This document shows, one piece after another, positions 20,988 through 32,058 of a DNA stretch of 64,000 nt; the stretch's first letter is position 1; each line of letters begins with the position of its first letter. The notes below the pieces were generated by a model that worked only from the letters and a program-made list of their open reading frames with translations, was not told where the DNA came from and did no database searches. Origin of the DNA: Amoebophrya sp. A120 (Eukaryota; Sar; Dinophyceae; Syndiniales; Amoebophryaceae). The position numbers and the translations under genes are program-made. The stretch spans positions 186,001 to 250,000 of the forward strand of contig CAJINV010000014.1 of assembly GCA_905178155.1 (NCBI GenBank), given 5' to 3'.

Positions 20988-23900
20988 TCACATCTTCACA
21001 TCGATGCCCACCGCTTCTAGCACATTTTTAAAGCCGTCCCTTTCCAACAGGTCAGCCAACTCGCGCTTGATTTTTCCGACGAGCCCGGGCCCGTGGTAAA
21101 CCAAAGCTGTGTACAGCTGCACCACAGTGGCGCCGTTGCGGATGCGTTCGTACGCGTCTTGCCCGCTCGCGATTTATCCTGTGCAAAAGTATCGCACTCG
21201 TAGTAATCGCAGTCATGCATTACAAATGTCTATCCCAAGGCAAAACAGCATGACAAATTCCATTTGTCATGCTGAGCTAATTTGTATTGCAATTGCTACT
21301 TGTACGATACTTTTGCAGTTCATACGATTCCGCCCACACCGATGATCGGCAGCTGGCCCTTGGTAAACTTGTAGCAATTCCTGCAGCACTCGTTCGCTTT
21401 TTCCTTGATGGGCATTCCCGACAGGCCGCCCTTTTCGTGGAGTAGGTCTTTACTTGACTTCAGGTCGGTATGGAAGCGTCAGGTTTGAAATCGTCAAAGT
21501 TAATGCATAAAATGCAAGGCATAAAGTGCCTCTCTTGCAGGGATGGCAAGTGAAGCCGACTGCCAGCCTGTTTGGGGTCTGCGACAGAGATGCTAAAGCA
21601 GCATGACAAAAGACGCCTTCTGTCCCTAAACAGCATGACAAACTGGATTTACACGGTGCCGAAATTTGTCATGCACCGCTTAGAAATTGGGCTTCCAACT
21701 GGTATCGATTTTGTGCATTACAAGTTATTTCAACTTTGTCGATTTCAAACCTGACACATCCATAGTCGGGAAACGCGTCTTTTATCAAACCAAAAAGTTG
21801 TGTCGTGTTTCGTGGTGATTTTCATTTTTACGAATTGAATTCTATCTTGTTCGTGTGGAGGTGCTGTATTTGTTCTAGTCGGACAACAGAAAAAGAAAAA
21901 CGCACCGTTAACCTTGCATTCTACTACTTCTAGTGCGCAATACAAGGAAAGCTGCAGCCTGCTTAATCTGCTCTCATAGTGTTGCATGGTCAGCACGTGC
22001 AATAAGTAGTATCACAATTTTTGAGTAGTTGTATACAAATCGATTAAGTAACACATCTTTGCGCTTTGATACCTTCCCGTTTGCTGCTAGTGTTAGATAC
22101 GACCAGGCCATCCACTTTCGTTTCCATATGCACAAGAAATAACAACTTCTTACCCTGCACAATTTTTCGAAGTTGTGGTACGCATGACAACCCACTTGCA
22201 GACAAAAACCCACTGCTCTCTAACTCTATCTTCATATACCGCATGAGAAATGTGCATGTGCTTTTATTTATCTTCTCTTTATCTCAATTTCATCACGTAA
22301 ATTTGACGTGCTGGTGGTGCATTTCCTCTCTTTTCTTCTTGCGCGTGTTGTAGGGTAAGAATAAGAAATATAAATTTTTGTCACATTATCCAGGAAAAAA
22401 CACCCATCCACACCCAATTTGTCATGCAAAACATACATAAAATCCTGTGTTTGTCATGCAAAAAATGGATGTGGATGGGTTTTTTTTCTGTGGATACACA
22501 TGATATTTCATAGCGAGGTCGCACATCTGCCGCAGCTTCTCCTCTTCATAATCAGGTCCGATCTTAAGGAAGACCAAGGGCAGCTTTATCTTCGCAGTAG
22601 TAGAACTCTTTAGCTGCTTATGCTATGCAAATCTCCCGTACAACATCAACACGTTCACGTCCAAAGTACATCTACAAATTTTGAAGCTATTTTAGACTAC
22701 AACACTTGTCATGCTGACTCATTAGGACGGACTGCAAGTGTTCATCTTGTCATCATGCAGATGCCGCAATTGTACACGTACGAGAAATTTACTTTCCATA
22801 CTGGTTCCTCTCCTTCACGACAGTTTCGACCAATTCTTCGACGTCCTTTATAACCCGCTCAGGTGGCACAATCTCAAGCGTTAGGAATGGAATATGGAAA
22901 TCTGTGACGCAGGAGTGCATGATCTCGCCAAGTCTCATAGGATTGCGCTTGACAACTTCCGGAGCCCCGAACCCCACGACGAGCTGGCGAACTTTGTATT
23001 GCAAAAGGTGGAAAGCTGTGCGAGTCTGTCATACTCATCATGCAACACAAATTCCAGATTCTATATTTGAGATTGTAACGTTTGAGCAAGTCATATCCTT
23101 CGTCTGGAGCTTCTTGGTCCAGTCCACGTTCGGACACTATCAACTGTAAAAATGTCTGGGTCTGGAATCATGCTGATTTTGGATTCTAAAAAAATCTGTA
23201 TTGCATGTATGAACAGCAAAGAGATTCCAAGTTTTGCTACACAGAAAGAGCATTTGTCATGCGGTATAAGCATCAGGAAGCCCTCACAAAATCTGTGATG
23301 CTAGGGCATGCATCACAGACATCAGGAGTCATGCAAAATGTGCATGACAAGCCTGGCAATCTTCCAGACCCAGACATTTTTACACATGATAGACACGAGA
23401 CATTGACCACCAGAAAATCCACGACGGGCCCGAACGTCTGCACGCCGAGCGAGTAGTCATTCAGGGTTTGATATCCAACAAAAAAAAACCAGTGTCTAGT
23501 GTAGCGTTTTTGGAGGATGAGCTGGAGCTGCACTAATTTCAATTTGTGTTTTCGCATGACAGAAAAAAACCGGTCATGCGCCACCAGGACAACACGCAAT
23601 CCCTCATGATGGAAAGACCACGCTCTACTGGACTTTCCATGAGGGACATCCGACATGAAAAGTGCAAGTGCAACAAGTCGTGTCGCGCATTCATTCCGTC
23701 TTCACTCTTCAGAGAATTGTTATTGTACACTATACACAGTTTCTTCTTTTTGCATATTTGCTCTGGCGTGGTCGAGGTCGTGTTTTTCGCGAGGTTCAAT
23801 CCCAACGGCCTGTTGTATGATTGCCGGCTTGCCGCGCTTTGAATGTTTTCCAAAACCCGCTCTCGTCCCTTGCTGTTGAGACCGTAGCGGTTTATGATCG

Positions 23901-25107
23901 CTCCATCGTCCACCAGTCGAAAGCAGCGAGGCCGCGGATTCCCGTCCTGGGGCAAGGGTGTCACGCCGCCGACCTCCACGAACCCGAACCCCATATCGTG
24001 CAGAGCGGGAAAAACCTCTGCGTTTTTGTCGAAACCCGCCGCCATGCCGATAGGGTTGTCGAAAATCAGGCTAGTAGTGGATGTGTTTGTACTAGCACCT
24101 GCTGGTGCAGTTGCATCTTCTTTCATCTTGTCAGCGGCAGTGGTTGTCCCTGCGGAAAAAAACGAAAATCTTTTCTCCGTCGCTTGCTTCTTCTCGGTCT
24201 CAAGTAGATTTCTGGCAACGATTTCTGTACGGAGCGAGGGAGTTGGTGAAGATACAGGATTTTTCCCTTCGAAAGCCCCAAAGCTCTTGTCCTTCACGCC
24301 AAAATTGTTCTGCAATAACAGCAAGGTGAAGTTGTGCGCGTCCTCGGCGTCAAGCAACTGCTTCAACGCGGGGACGCCAATTTGGTCGACCAAAAAGACG
24401 TAGAAACTGGTACTGCGAATCTCGCCCAGGTCGTGTTGGATGGCGAACGTCGCGCCGGCGGTGCCGGCTGCGAGAAAAAGGAGGAAGCGGAGGAACGGAG
24501 AACCAGAGGTAGAGGACCCGGAGTTTTGGTTTTCTGTATTGATGTCTTCCGATCCCCCGGAAGTGGTGGCGCTCGTCGCTGCCGCCGCAAAATTTCGATG
24601 AGCAGGGTTGTTGAGCAGCAGATCACGAATGGTAGCTTGTTGGCAACTGCTCAGATTTTTATTGCCTTTTATGGTCTTCGTCGTGGTGAAACATGACGAC
24701 CTGCTGGACAAGAAGCTCTGCGAGTACGATAATTGCGAACACGAACATGGTATGAGTCCAGAAGATCCTCTGTCTGATATTTTTGGACGTCTTCCGTCCG
24801 TGGTGGAGCTCGGCCTCGCACAACTCGATGAAAGCACGGCAAGACGACCTGCTGTGGCTGATGTTGTGCGCCTCCCTTCATCCGACGGCCGGCGCGTTGT
24901 CGACGTAGCGACGCCGTGGACTGGATAAGGACCACTACCAAGCCGCTTTATTCCTGAACTGCAAACAAGTCGGCGACGCTGCAGGGCAAACAGGCTGAGA
25001 TCCCCACGACCACGACGATTCGACGCTGAGGTGGGGACGAGCAATCTACTGCTGCGTTGTAGTGCCAACCTCGAAATCGTGCTAGTGCTGACGTGTTGAT
25101 GCATCAT
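20988..25107 (-). CDS. DHODH: Dihydroorotate dehydrogenase (quinone-type scaffold), 716 residues
   Basis: Oxidises dihydroorotate to orotate in pyrimidine synthesis; class 2 enzymes sit on the inner mitochondrial membrane and pass electrons to quinone. Exons: 25107-23757, 23471-23392, 23137-23096, 22996-22801, 22618-22499, 22114-22073, 21778-21765, 21468-21325 and 21174-20988, totalling 717 codons when each TSD is counted once. Visible features: a long N-terminal extension, a membrane helix near residues 215-235 ([15 protein letters not shown]), FMN-site [78 protein letters not shown] and [15 protein letters not shown]. The scaffold is class 2, but the catalytic loop reads NVSCPNV, where class 2 enzymes normally have a serine (SSPNT). 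The segment after that loop is longer than usual. Confidence 0.95.
21175..21324. mobile_element. Introner, family A
   Basis: Starts TATCCTGTGCAAAAGTATCG and ends CTTTTGCAGTTCATA. TSD is CGATT. Splices GVGGI to ASGQD exactly as the conserved DHODH motif requires. Confidence 0.96.
21469..21764. mobile_element. Introner, family D
   Basis: Starts TATGGAAGCGTCAGG and ends CTGACACATCCATA. TSD is GTCGG. Removal joins DAFPD to LKSSKD. Confidence 0.95.
21779..22072 (-). other. Ordinary GT-AG intron in DHODH
   Basis: Donor G|GTATCA and acceptor AAAAG|AC on the minus strand join SSKRE to DAFPD. No inverted repeats or TSD. Confidence 0.75.
22387..22496. mobile_element. Introner, family B, at an intron boundary
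   Basis: TIR TATCCAGGAAAAAACACCCA / complement with TSD CACAT. Here the conserved frame needs the excision to extend to 22115 (joins KYH to VDGLVVSNT), so the element appears to have landed at the donor side of an older intron (22115-22386). Confidence 0.85.
22619..22800. mobile_element. Introner, family L
   Basis: Diverged inverted repeats: TATG-6nt-AAAT-C-TC-CGTAC at both ends. TSD is CTGCT / CTGGT. Removal joins KERNQ to LKSSTT in frame; an alternative GT-AG reading is also possible. Confidence 0.7.
22997..23095. mobile_element. Short introner remnant, 99 bp
   Basis: Has TAT and ATA ends, and the right end resembles family F (TGTAACGTTTGAG). No TSD. Exact removal joins LQTKD to KVRQLV in frame. 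Confidence 0.7.
23138..23391. mobile_element. Introner, family E
   Basis: TIR ATGTCTGGGTCTGGAA and complement. TSD is GACAC. The TSD (GTGTC in sense) contains the TGT codon of the catalytic-loop Cys in DHODH. Confidence 0.95.
23472..23756. mobile_element. Introner, family C (diverged)
   Basis: Starts TATCCAACAAAAAAAAACCA; the other end is the complement of a related AAAAAGAAGAAACTGTGTAT. TSD is TTTGA / TTTGC. Removal joins TTPEQ to TLNDYS. Confidence 0.88.
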
Positions 25108-26121
25108 TTTTATATATCGAAAAACTTTTTAAAACTAAAGCTAAACTTACAACGCGAAAAATTTCATACTAAATCAATTACCAGTCGTAACCGCAATCAA
25201 GTATGTTGTACGAGATGAAGTAAACTCTTCCGTTGAGATGAAGTGTAGATGCACACTTTTTTCCTTCTCTCTGGTGCCTCCCCGTCCTCACGACGCCGGG
25301 TTTTTATTTTTTGCTTCCAGTTGTGGTTCTGCTTATTACTTAGCCCCTAGTAGTACTTCTACAACAACCTGCGTGCGCAACTGTGTACGGAAAAGAGAAC
25401 AACCCTCTCAGAAGATTCGTGATCCAGGAAGCAGCAGTAAACTCTGTGGAAGCAGCTCCGAGAACCACGTGAGGCCACGGCCACGGGCTTCTAAGTCTAT
25501 CAGCTACATCAAGATTCATTTTCTCTTTATTCATGTGACAATAAAGTAGGAGCTCAATCAAAGGTGTACACTGTATTTTACGATGAAAAGGGTGGGAGGT
25601 GTCGTCATGTTCAGGATAGCAGACTAGTTGTTTGATGGGTAGACGTGCTTCACTTCGTTTCTGGTTTTGTCATAATTTTTTCCGTCGCTAATAGAAGGGT
25701 AGATGAGTGGTTTTGATTTGCTTTTCTTGAGTTGTAGTCATTGAGCAGGCTCTATGACTTTCAGTAGTCGTAGTCCAAGGCAGTATTGTACGGATTTTAT
25801 TCATTATGGAGGTGGTATGGCTGTGGCAGTTTTGCAACTCTTCACATGTTGCTGTGACTAAATGTACAGTTTTCGTTTCGATAGTGTTTTCTCAACATAG
25901 AGCGATGGGGTTGTACCCAACGAAAAATATTCGTATCATCGCTTCCGTCTCTGGTAAGTATGGATGATTTTTGCTCCGGGCCATACCCAGAGAAGATACT
26001 GCTAAAGCTACGTGTGCGTTCATTAAACAACTGAGAATCAATGAGGTTCTGGATTCGCTTCCTAGTTTGAAAATGAAAACCCCGGCGATCCCATTTATTT
26101 AAATTGCGAATTCCGACAATA
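25108..26121. other. AT-rich intergenic stretch
   Basis: Separates the DHODH start from the stop of the Thr-rich gene. I see no reading frame I can support, no introner and no recognisable motif. Confidence 0.55.
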
Positions 26122-29100
26122 TCAGACCTGATTCACCTCTCCCACGACCCCCAAATAAAGCAACTGCAGGACAAGACCCAGGAAAACGGTGAGGAAGTAG
26201 CCACTGTTCTGGAAAACCGAAGTTGCGTCGCTCATGACGATCTTGATCCTTGGCGGTCCGGGGTACGTGATGTTCAATTGCTCGAGCTCGCCCCACTCGG
26301 TTTCCAGGCTGGTAATCACGGGGAACATGCTGGTGGTCTGGTCCGAAAGCAGCCCATTCATCTCCGCTTCCGTCAGCGCCAGGTTCAACTTCGCGACAAA
26401 TGTGCTCGCCTGCGTCCGCTGGATGTCCGCCACGAGAGAACTGATAGATCGAGAAAGTTTATCATTTCACCGATGTGCAAAAAAAAGTACATTTTTGTAT
26501 GGATGAATGCTGCGCGAGAGGCTGCGCATACCAGCATCACATTCCGGAAATCTCATGTCGATGTCCGCATGACCATGACGAATTCGAATCCCAAAAAATA
26601 CAGAAGATTCTAGTAAAACTAAAGGGTGGATGTAATGCGTCATCATCGTAAGTAAGTACTTTGCTGCTTCCGTCGACTGCACCTGCACACTGTAGTCGAA
26701 GCGAACCAAGGCCGTTTGTCGCATCACTGGTGTTGAGGACGTTGTGCTGGTCAGTCTCCGCGCGAAAAGCTTCTGCCACCAGGGCTTTTTTCGCTGCGGC
26801 TGCGAGTAGGTGAGGAATTTCGGCCGCTTGTACACTTTGGCGCTGTCGTGAGTTGCCAGCTTTCGTCTACCTGCCGGAACAACGGAGTTTTTCGCACTTT
26901 TCTGGTCTTCCGCCGCCTTCTCAAGCTCCGGCCGCCGGATGATTTCGCGCAGGACTCTGGGCGTGTGTTGCTCCTGATTCCCTTGTTCTTGTTCTTGTTC
27001 TTTCGGATCTCCATGGTGATTTTTTGCGTTTCCTTTTGCTTGTTGTTGTCCGTAGTTTTGATTCGCAATTTCGTGCAGAGACCACAACAAATTCGGGTTT
27101 CGTGCCTGCTTCACGTCGGCCGTAGTTCTGCGAACCTCGACGATGTTGTTGACGACGTCACTTTGCGTCGACAGCACACTCATGCTGGACAACTTCACGT
27201 GGTTGCAATCGAGCGAGATTTGCCCGGGGTTCGACCGCAGCGCCGCACACGCCCCCTGCTCGTAGGCACTGACCAGCTGTAGATATTTTTCATTTTGGTA
27301 TCTTTTCATGCCCGTAAACTAGAATGGAGGACGTAGAGGTCAAGGTTTAGTATCTATGTATTAACAATTTAGCCACCAGCACTGTAGTGCCTGTGTGCCC
27401 AGCTGCTGCAACTACAGCTACTAACAATCTACAACTTTGAGAAAATACTAGATGTAGCACTTGTTACCTGTGCATCCTGCATGAAAATTGCGATGGTAGT
27501 CGCTGCTGGCGTGGACGCCGGGATGCGCAAGGTGACGTCGCACCCGAAATTTTGCCGCATGAAGGCCGTGTCGGCGTCGGTGCTGGTGGTCTCGTTCGCA
27601 GCCATATAGATTGTAAAAGTGTCTGGGTCTGGAAGTTTGCAACTTGTCATGCTGTTTTTGGACTCTAAAAAAATTTGTATTGCATGACCAGCAAGAGGGG
27701 TACAGTTTGTCCTACACGGACAGTGCATTTCTCATGCGGAAGGTGCATCAGGAAGCCCTCTACAAGTCTGTGATGCTAGGTCATGCGTTACAGGCATCAT
27801 GGATCATGAGAAATATGCATGACAAAGCTTGCATTCTTCCAGACCCAGACATTTTTGCATTTGATAAGCCACGGCGACCTGCACCGGGCCGCCCGCCTTC
27901 GGGGCCGGGGTGTTGCTCACTTGCGAGCTCCCTCCGTTCAAGTCCGCGGGTTTATCGGGGAGTGGGGCCGCGGGCTGCAGCGTGACAAAGTCCGAGGCCG
28001 TGTAGCCGCCCTCTTTAACCGTGGTGGTCGTGGTGGTGGTCGTGGCGGCGGCTTGGTTACTACTGCTTGCCGCATTCGGGTCGGCGGTGGCTGTCGTGTG
28101 TAGTGTTAGGTTGCTTGGTGAATAAAGTCATCAGATACATATGAACTTTCCTGGTGCCTGGAATCGAAAAAAAAAAAATGAATTATACATGTGTTCTTGT
28201 TATGAAGAACAACACACGACCTGCAAAAGCATGGAGTGATAGATCGTTGAGCTCCTTTTTTTATAACTAATTCTGAAGATCAACTACATGTTGCATCAAG
28301 ATCAACAACGCAGCTGATCGCCCAAAGAGATATGGAAGCGTCAGGTTTGAAATCGTCAAAGTTGAAATAATCTGTAATGCATAAAATGCATGGCCCGAGG
28401 TCCGTGTGTTGCAGAGCAGGCAAGTGAGGCCGATTGTAAGCCTGTTTGGGGTTACAGCTCGAGCTCCAATCGCTCTTCTTTGCCTAAATAGCATGACAAA
28501 CTGGATTTAGGGACCACCAAAATTTGTCATGCGCCACTTACAAACTGGGTTCCAACTGGCATCCATTTTATGCATGGCAAATTATTTGGTTAACAGACCA
28601 GAATCTCAACGTTCTTGTCTCAACGTTCATGAGGCCGACGGGCAATCGTCTCAACGATTGCCCGGCGGCCCCAAACAACGCTCGTCGGCAGCGGCGGAGA
28701 GGTACGCCCGCCGCCATTGACGCGAGGCGGGGTCGATGAGACACAAGGAGGGCAAGGACGCGGCAACACACACGGGCAGGGGCGCGGGTGTGGAACACAG
28801 CACAAGGAAAGGAGAGAGTCGTCGGCCAGGGCAGCCGCCGCCGGCCGGCCGGCCGGCGGCGGCTGCCCTGGCCGACGACCAGAACCCCAAACCCTAGACC
28901 CTAATCCCTAACCTAAACGGTGCCGAAGTTGAGGCGTCGGTGTCAACGTTGGGGCGTTTTGTCTCAACGTTGAGACAAATTGGCGTGGTTGAGATTTTGG
29001 TTTGTCAACCAAATTATTTCAACTTTGTCGACTTCAACTCTGACACATCCATAAGAAATACTCGTAGCGTAAGCTCCTCCCCAGAAGTCCACTGGCGGCT

Positions 29101-31008
29101 TCCAGGGCGCGGCTAGGGTCACAATGATGGTCGTGGTGGTCGTGGTTGTCGTGGTCGCGGGTATCTCGGTCGTCGTGGTCGTGGTAGTGGTTGTCGTGTT
29201 CTGCGCGAGCGCGCCGCCATTCGGGATGGTCAGGAACAGGTCCGCGTAGTCTAGGAAAATAGAAATAACAAGGGGAGTATCAACTGTAAAAATGTCTGGG
29301 TCTGGAAGAATTCATGTTTGTCATGCTTGTCTGGCATGGCTCTTAAATCTGTCATGCACGTTACCCAAGAGCTCCGCTTTTCTGTGATGCAGAAGCGCAG
29401 TTTGTCATGCAGAATAGGCAACACCTAGGAGCTCAGAAACCTGTCATGCTGAGCCAGCATTTGCAGCCTCATCATGAGACGCCACCCAGCATCACAAGTT
29501 TCCAGACCCAGACATTTTTACATTTGATAGGGAGCTTGTTGGTGACTTGATGTTGATTTTGGTTCCTGCAGGGGTTGATGCGATTTTTTGCCTTCTTGCG
29601 GCAAGAACTCTTCTTGCTGCACTGTGCGCCGATCGTCCAGCTGGAGGAGGTTTCTTGATATTCGGAAATAACCTTCATCCTCGCGGCTGGATGAAGATGC
29701 ATCATCCACAGCTGTGGTATTAGATGAAGTTGATCCTGCCAACAGCGGCATATTGTTCTCTGCAAGAAACAAGGAGTCCTCGTCGCTGAAGAAAGTGGAC
29801 TTCTGTCTGTCCCGGGTGGAAAGCAGGGCCAGAATCAGCCAAACAGGCTTCCAATTTTGCAGCCAGGAAGAGAGGTGGACGGTCGGCCTGGTTGTACTTG
29901 TTGGTTTCCCGGCGGGTGTCGTCGGTATCTTCGCCGTAGGAGAACGCTCGACGGGAAGATTTTTCCTGTTGCGTCTGCGACGCGGACGCGAGCCACTGTG
30001 CAGACTGCAAAAGTCCTCGGCGTGGTAGGTCGGATATCTTCGCAGCTCCTGTGGGTTTCCTCCAGTTGCCTTCCCCAGCGCACGTGGTGACAAGGACTCT
30101 AACCTTCTAGAGAATTGTTGAACAGTACCCCTGGTGTCCACGTGCTGCGTTCTGGATGTCCTCCACTCGTCTTGTTCATCTACGACGAGTTTTCGATTGG
30201 CAGACGGGAAGGTACTAGACGCACAACTGTTCTGCGAACCACTACTAGTGGCGCAGCTGCTCGTCCTGCGGGAAGTATTATTAGCAGGGGATGAAGATGA
30301 GCAGACGGCTTCTACTTCTACTCGCTTGCTGCCACGGGAAAAATGAAAATCTCGATCGTTTTCGTTCGCGTTCCTCATCAACTTTGTTCCTTTCTTTTTT
30401 TCCACCACATGAGAGGAAGTTGACGGTGTTCCCGTACTACAAGAAGGCACCGGTGCTCCTGGGGTAAAAACATTCTTGCAGGTGATCTCCCTTCTTGTTG
30501 TTCTTTCTGTTACGCTCTTATTTTGATCTTCGCCACCTCGAATGACGATGACCCTGCTGCTGCTTCTGGAGGTAGACCAAAAAGCGGTGGAACTAACGCT
30601 GGTGCAGCTGCTCAGGCTACCGCAGGAGCGAGTTGTCTCTCCTTCTGGGTTGCAGTGATACTGCTCGCCATCCGGCTGAGGAGGTGCAGGTGCGCTCCTA
30701 GTAGAAGAGCAACAGGACCGCGCAACTAGTTCTTCCCCTGCAACTGAATTTCGAAAAAACGAGGACCTTCGTCCTTGCACCGGCATATTTCTTTTCGTCT
30801 CCTGTTGCAGCTCTTCACGACCCACAGCGTTAACAGATCCATCGCACGCGGTCGCGGTCGCGGACGAGGTCGTTAATCTTGCTGCATCACTAGAGTTGGA
30901 TATACTAATTCGCCGCGCCAGGTGCGTGCGCTGGTCCTCCTTCGCCCGATCTTTTTCTTCGTCTCGCGGGTGTTGCGAGGACGAGGCTGAGGAGGCTTTG
31001 TATACCAT
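26122..31008 (-). CDS. Thr-rich membrane protein, about 1,000 residues
   Basis: Exons: 31008-29530, 29277-29054, a short unresolved piece within 28288-28330, about 28135-27867, 27604-27468, 27276-26660 and 26440-26122. The N-terminal 490 residues are low-complexity Ser/Thr/Arg with a hydrophobic stretch (PVWLILALLS) around residue 400. Two following exons each hold runs of Thr (up to ten in a row) beside short beta-like segments (DYADLFLTIPNGG, CDVTLRIPAST). A C-terminal membrane helix (GYFLTVFLGLVLQLLYLG) lies just before the stop. This suggests a surface protein with mucin-like, potentially O-glycosylated linkers; that role is inference. Three of the introns are plain GT-AG with clean phase. 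The junction between 28135 and 28330 is uncertain. Confidence 0.75.
26441..26659 (-). other. GT-AG intron
   Basis: Donor AA|GTACTT and acceptor ATCAG|TTCTC on the minus strand join TEAA to NSLVAD in frame. No TSD or inverted repeats. Confidence 0.75.
27277..27467 (-). other. GT-AG intron
   Basis: Donor CAG|GTAACA and acceptor CTACAG|CTG join QDAQ to LVSAYE in frame. No TSD or inverted repeats. Confidence 0.8.
27605..27866. mobile_element. Introner, family E
   Basis: Starts TATAGATTGTAAAAGTGTCT and ends TTTTTGCATTTGATA. TSD is AGCCA. Removal joins PVQVAV to AANETT. Confidence 0.94.
28818..28879. repeat. Perfect 62-bp palindrome
   Basis: Each 31-base arm is the exact reverse complement of the other, with GGCCGGCC at the centre. 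Lies in the middle of the nested element. Confidence 0.95.
28884..28918. repeat. Telomere-like degenerate repeat
   Basis: Reads CCCCAAACCCTAGACCC then TAATCCCTAACCTAAAC, i.e. imperfect CCCTAAA units (TTTAGGG type) inside the nested element. Confidence 0.6.
29278..29529. mobile_element. Introner, family E
   Basis: TIR ATGTCTGGGTCTGGAAGA and complement. TSD is GGGAG. Removal joins HQQAP to LVISIF in frame. Confidence 0.93.
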
Positions 31009-32058
31009 CTTCTGGAGGAGCTAAGATAGAAGTCTACAAACTACACGAGCAGTGCACAAGAGATTTTTTTTCGCTTTCTTTATATCTTTGCCTTTAGCGT
31101 TTAGGGTTTAGCTTTAGTCTTTAATGTTTCAACCTGCATACAACAAGTAGTTGTGTCTGGCATCGACGCAGACACACTGGCGAAGTTGATCAGCGACAGT
31201 TGGAGATAAGTCAACAATTATAGGAGGTGGGGGTGAGACTGATTCGATTGAAAAATATAACCGAAACCGAGCCGCCAACATCAACATGCAAGGAAAAGAC
31301 AGACTCAAATTCTTCTCAGTAAAACTGCCGAAAAGTTTTCAATGGTCCGAGGATCGCAATCGAGGTTCAACAGGAACAAGTGACGATATTGGGGTCCTGC
31401 GAAAGTTTTTCGATAGAAACGATATCCGTCTTCAAAAGACACCCATCGATCCGCACGATGCCCTGCCCCACATGGAATGAAAATATATAATCATCAGGCG
31501 ACTCTGTACGAAATTTGCTAACTGATCACCCAGACCGACGTCTTATCCTGTTTTTCGAAAAAAGCTACACGACCCGGCAGCGACAGCGACAGGATACCTT
31601 GTTTGTTGATATGGCTACTGGCAAAAAAGCACATCTCGAGTGACCCTCTCGAGAGAAAGCACGTCTTTGGTGCTGCAATGACAATGGAGTGATTGGCGAG
31701 AACAATCAGGTAAATTCTTCTTGACTAGACGACAGGCATGCTCTTCATTCGTAGAGATGAACCGACTTTCTTGTACCTCGACTCTGTTAGAAACGCGAAC
31801 ACTCAAATAATAGTTTATTCCATAGCGCGTCCTATTGCTGGAACAGTGCTCCTATTTTTCCTTGCACGGAATTCTAGGAGGACAATTGTGGAGCCCTGAC
31901 GTAATAAATGCGAGTTGGAGTTCTGAGTCACCTTCTAGTTAACTTTCTTCATTTATACCTTTTATTTTTCACGTATGGTATTAAAGTCGCGAGGTCCATT
32001 TCATTCTGACACATCTTGCAACAGGTTCGGCTGCAGCTTGTGCTTTGCTGCTTCTTTG
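31009..32058. other. Intergenic stretch
   Basis: No introner and no supported gene. Short TTTAGGGTTTAG text at 31098-31112 is telomere-like but isolated. Confidence 0.5.

Larger units (their letters stand above)
28588..29010. mobile_element. Nested inverted-repeat element with 9-bp TSD
   Basis: Ends GGTTAACAGACCAGAATCTC and the complement of GGTTGACAAACCAAAATCTC (20 of the first 23 bases match). Flanked by AAATTATTT at 28579-28587 and 29011-29019; excision restores the usual family D text ACAAATTATTTCAACTTTG. It is GC-rich inside, with repeated CTCAACGTT blocks near both ends, and codes for nothing I can support. This is a non-autonomous, MITE-like element by structure. Confidence 0.85.
28331..29053. 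mobile_element. Introner, family D, enlarged by a nested element
   Basis: Outer ends TATGGAAGCGTCAGG ... CTGACACATCCATA with TSD AGAGA / AGAAA. At 723 bp it is more than twice the normal family D size because a 423-bp element sits inside. Confidence 0.9.

Noticed and set aside
20326-21099. Plus-strand 257-codon frame
   Set aside because: It runs antisense through the last DHODH exon ([10 protein letters not shown]...), has no recognisable domain, and is explained by codon composition.
23539-23756. C-terminal extension of the first DHODH exon after TTPEQ
   Set aside because: It is translated introner sequence (family C); removal restores the conserved TLNDYSLGV continuation.
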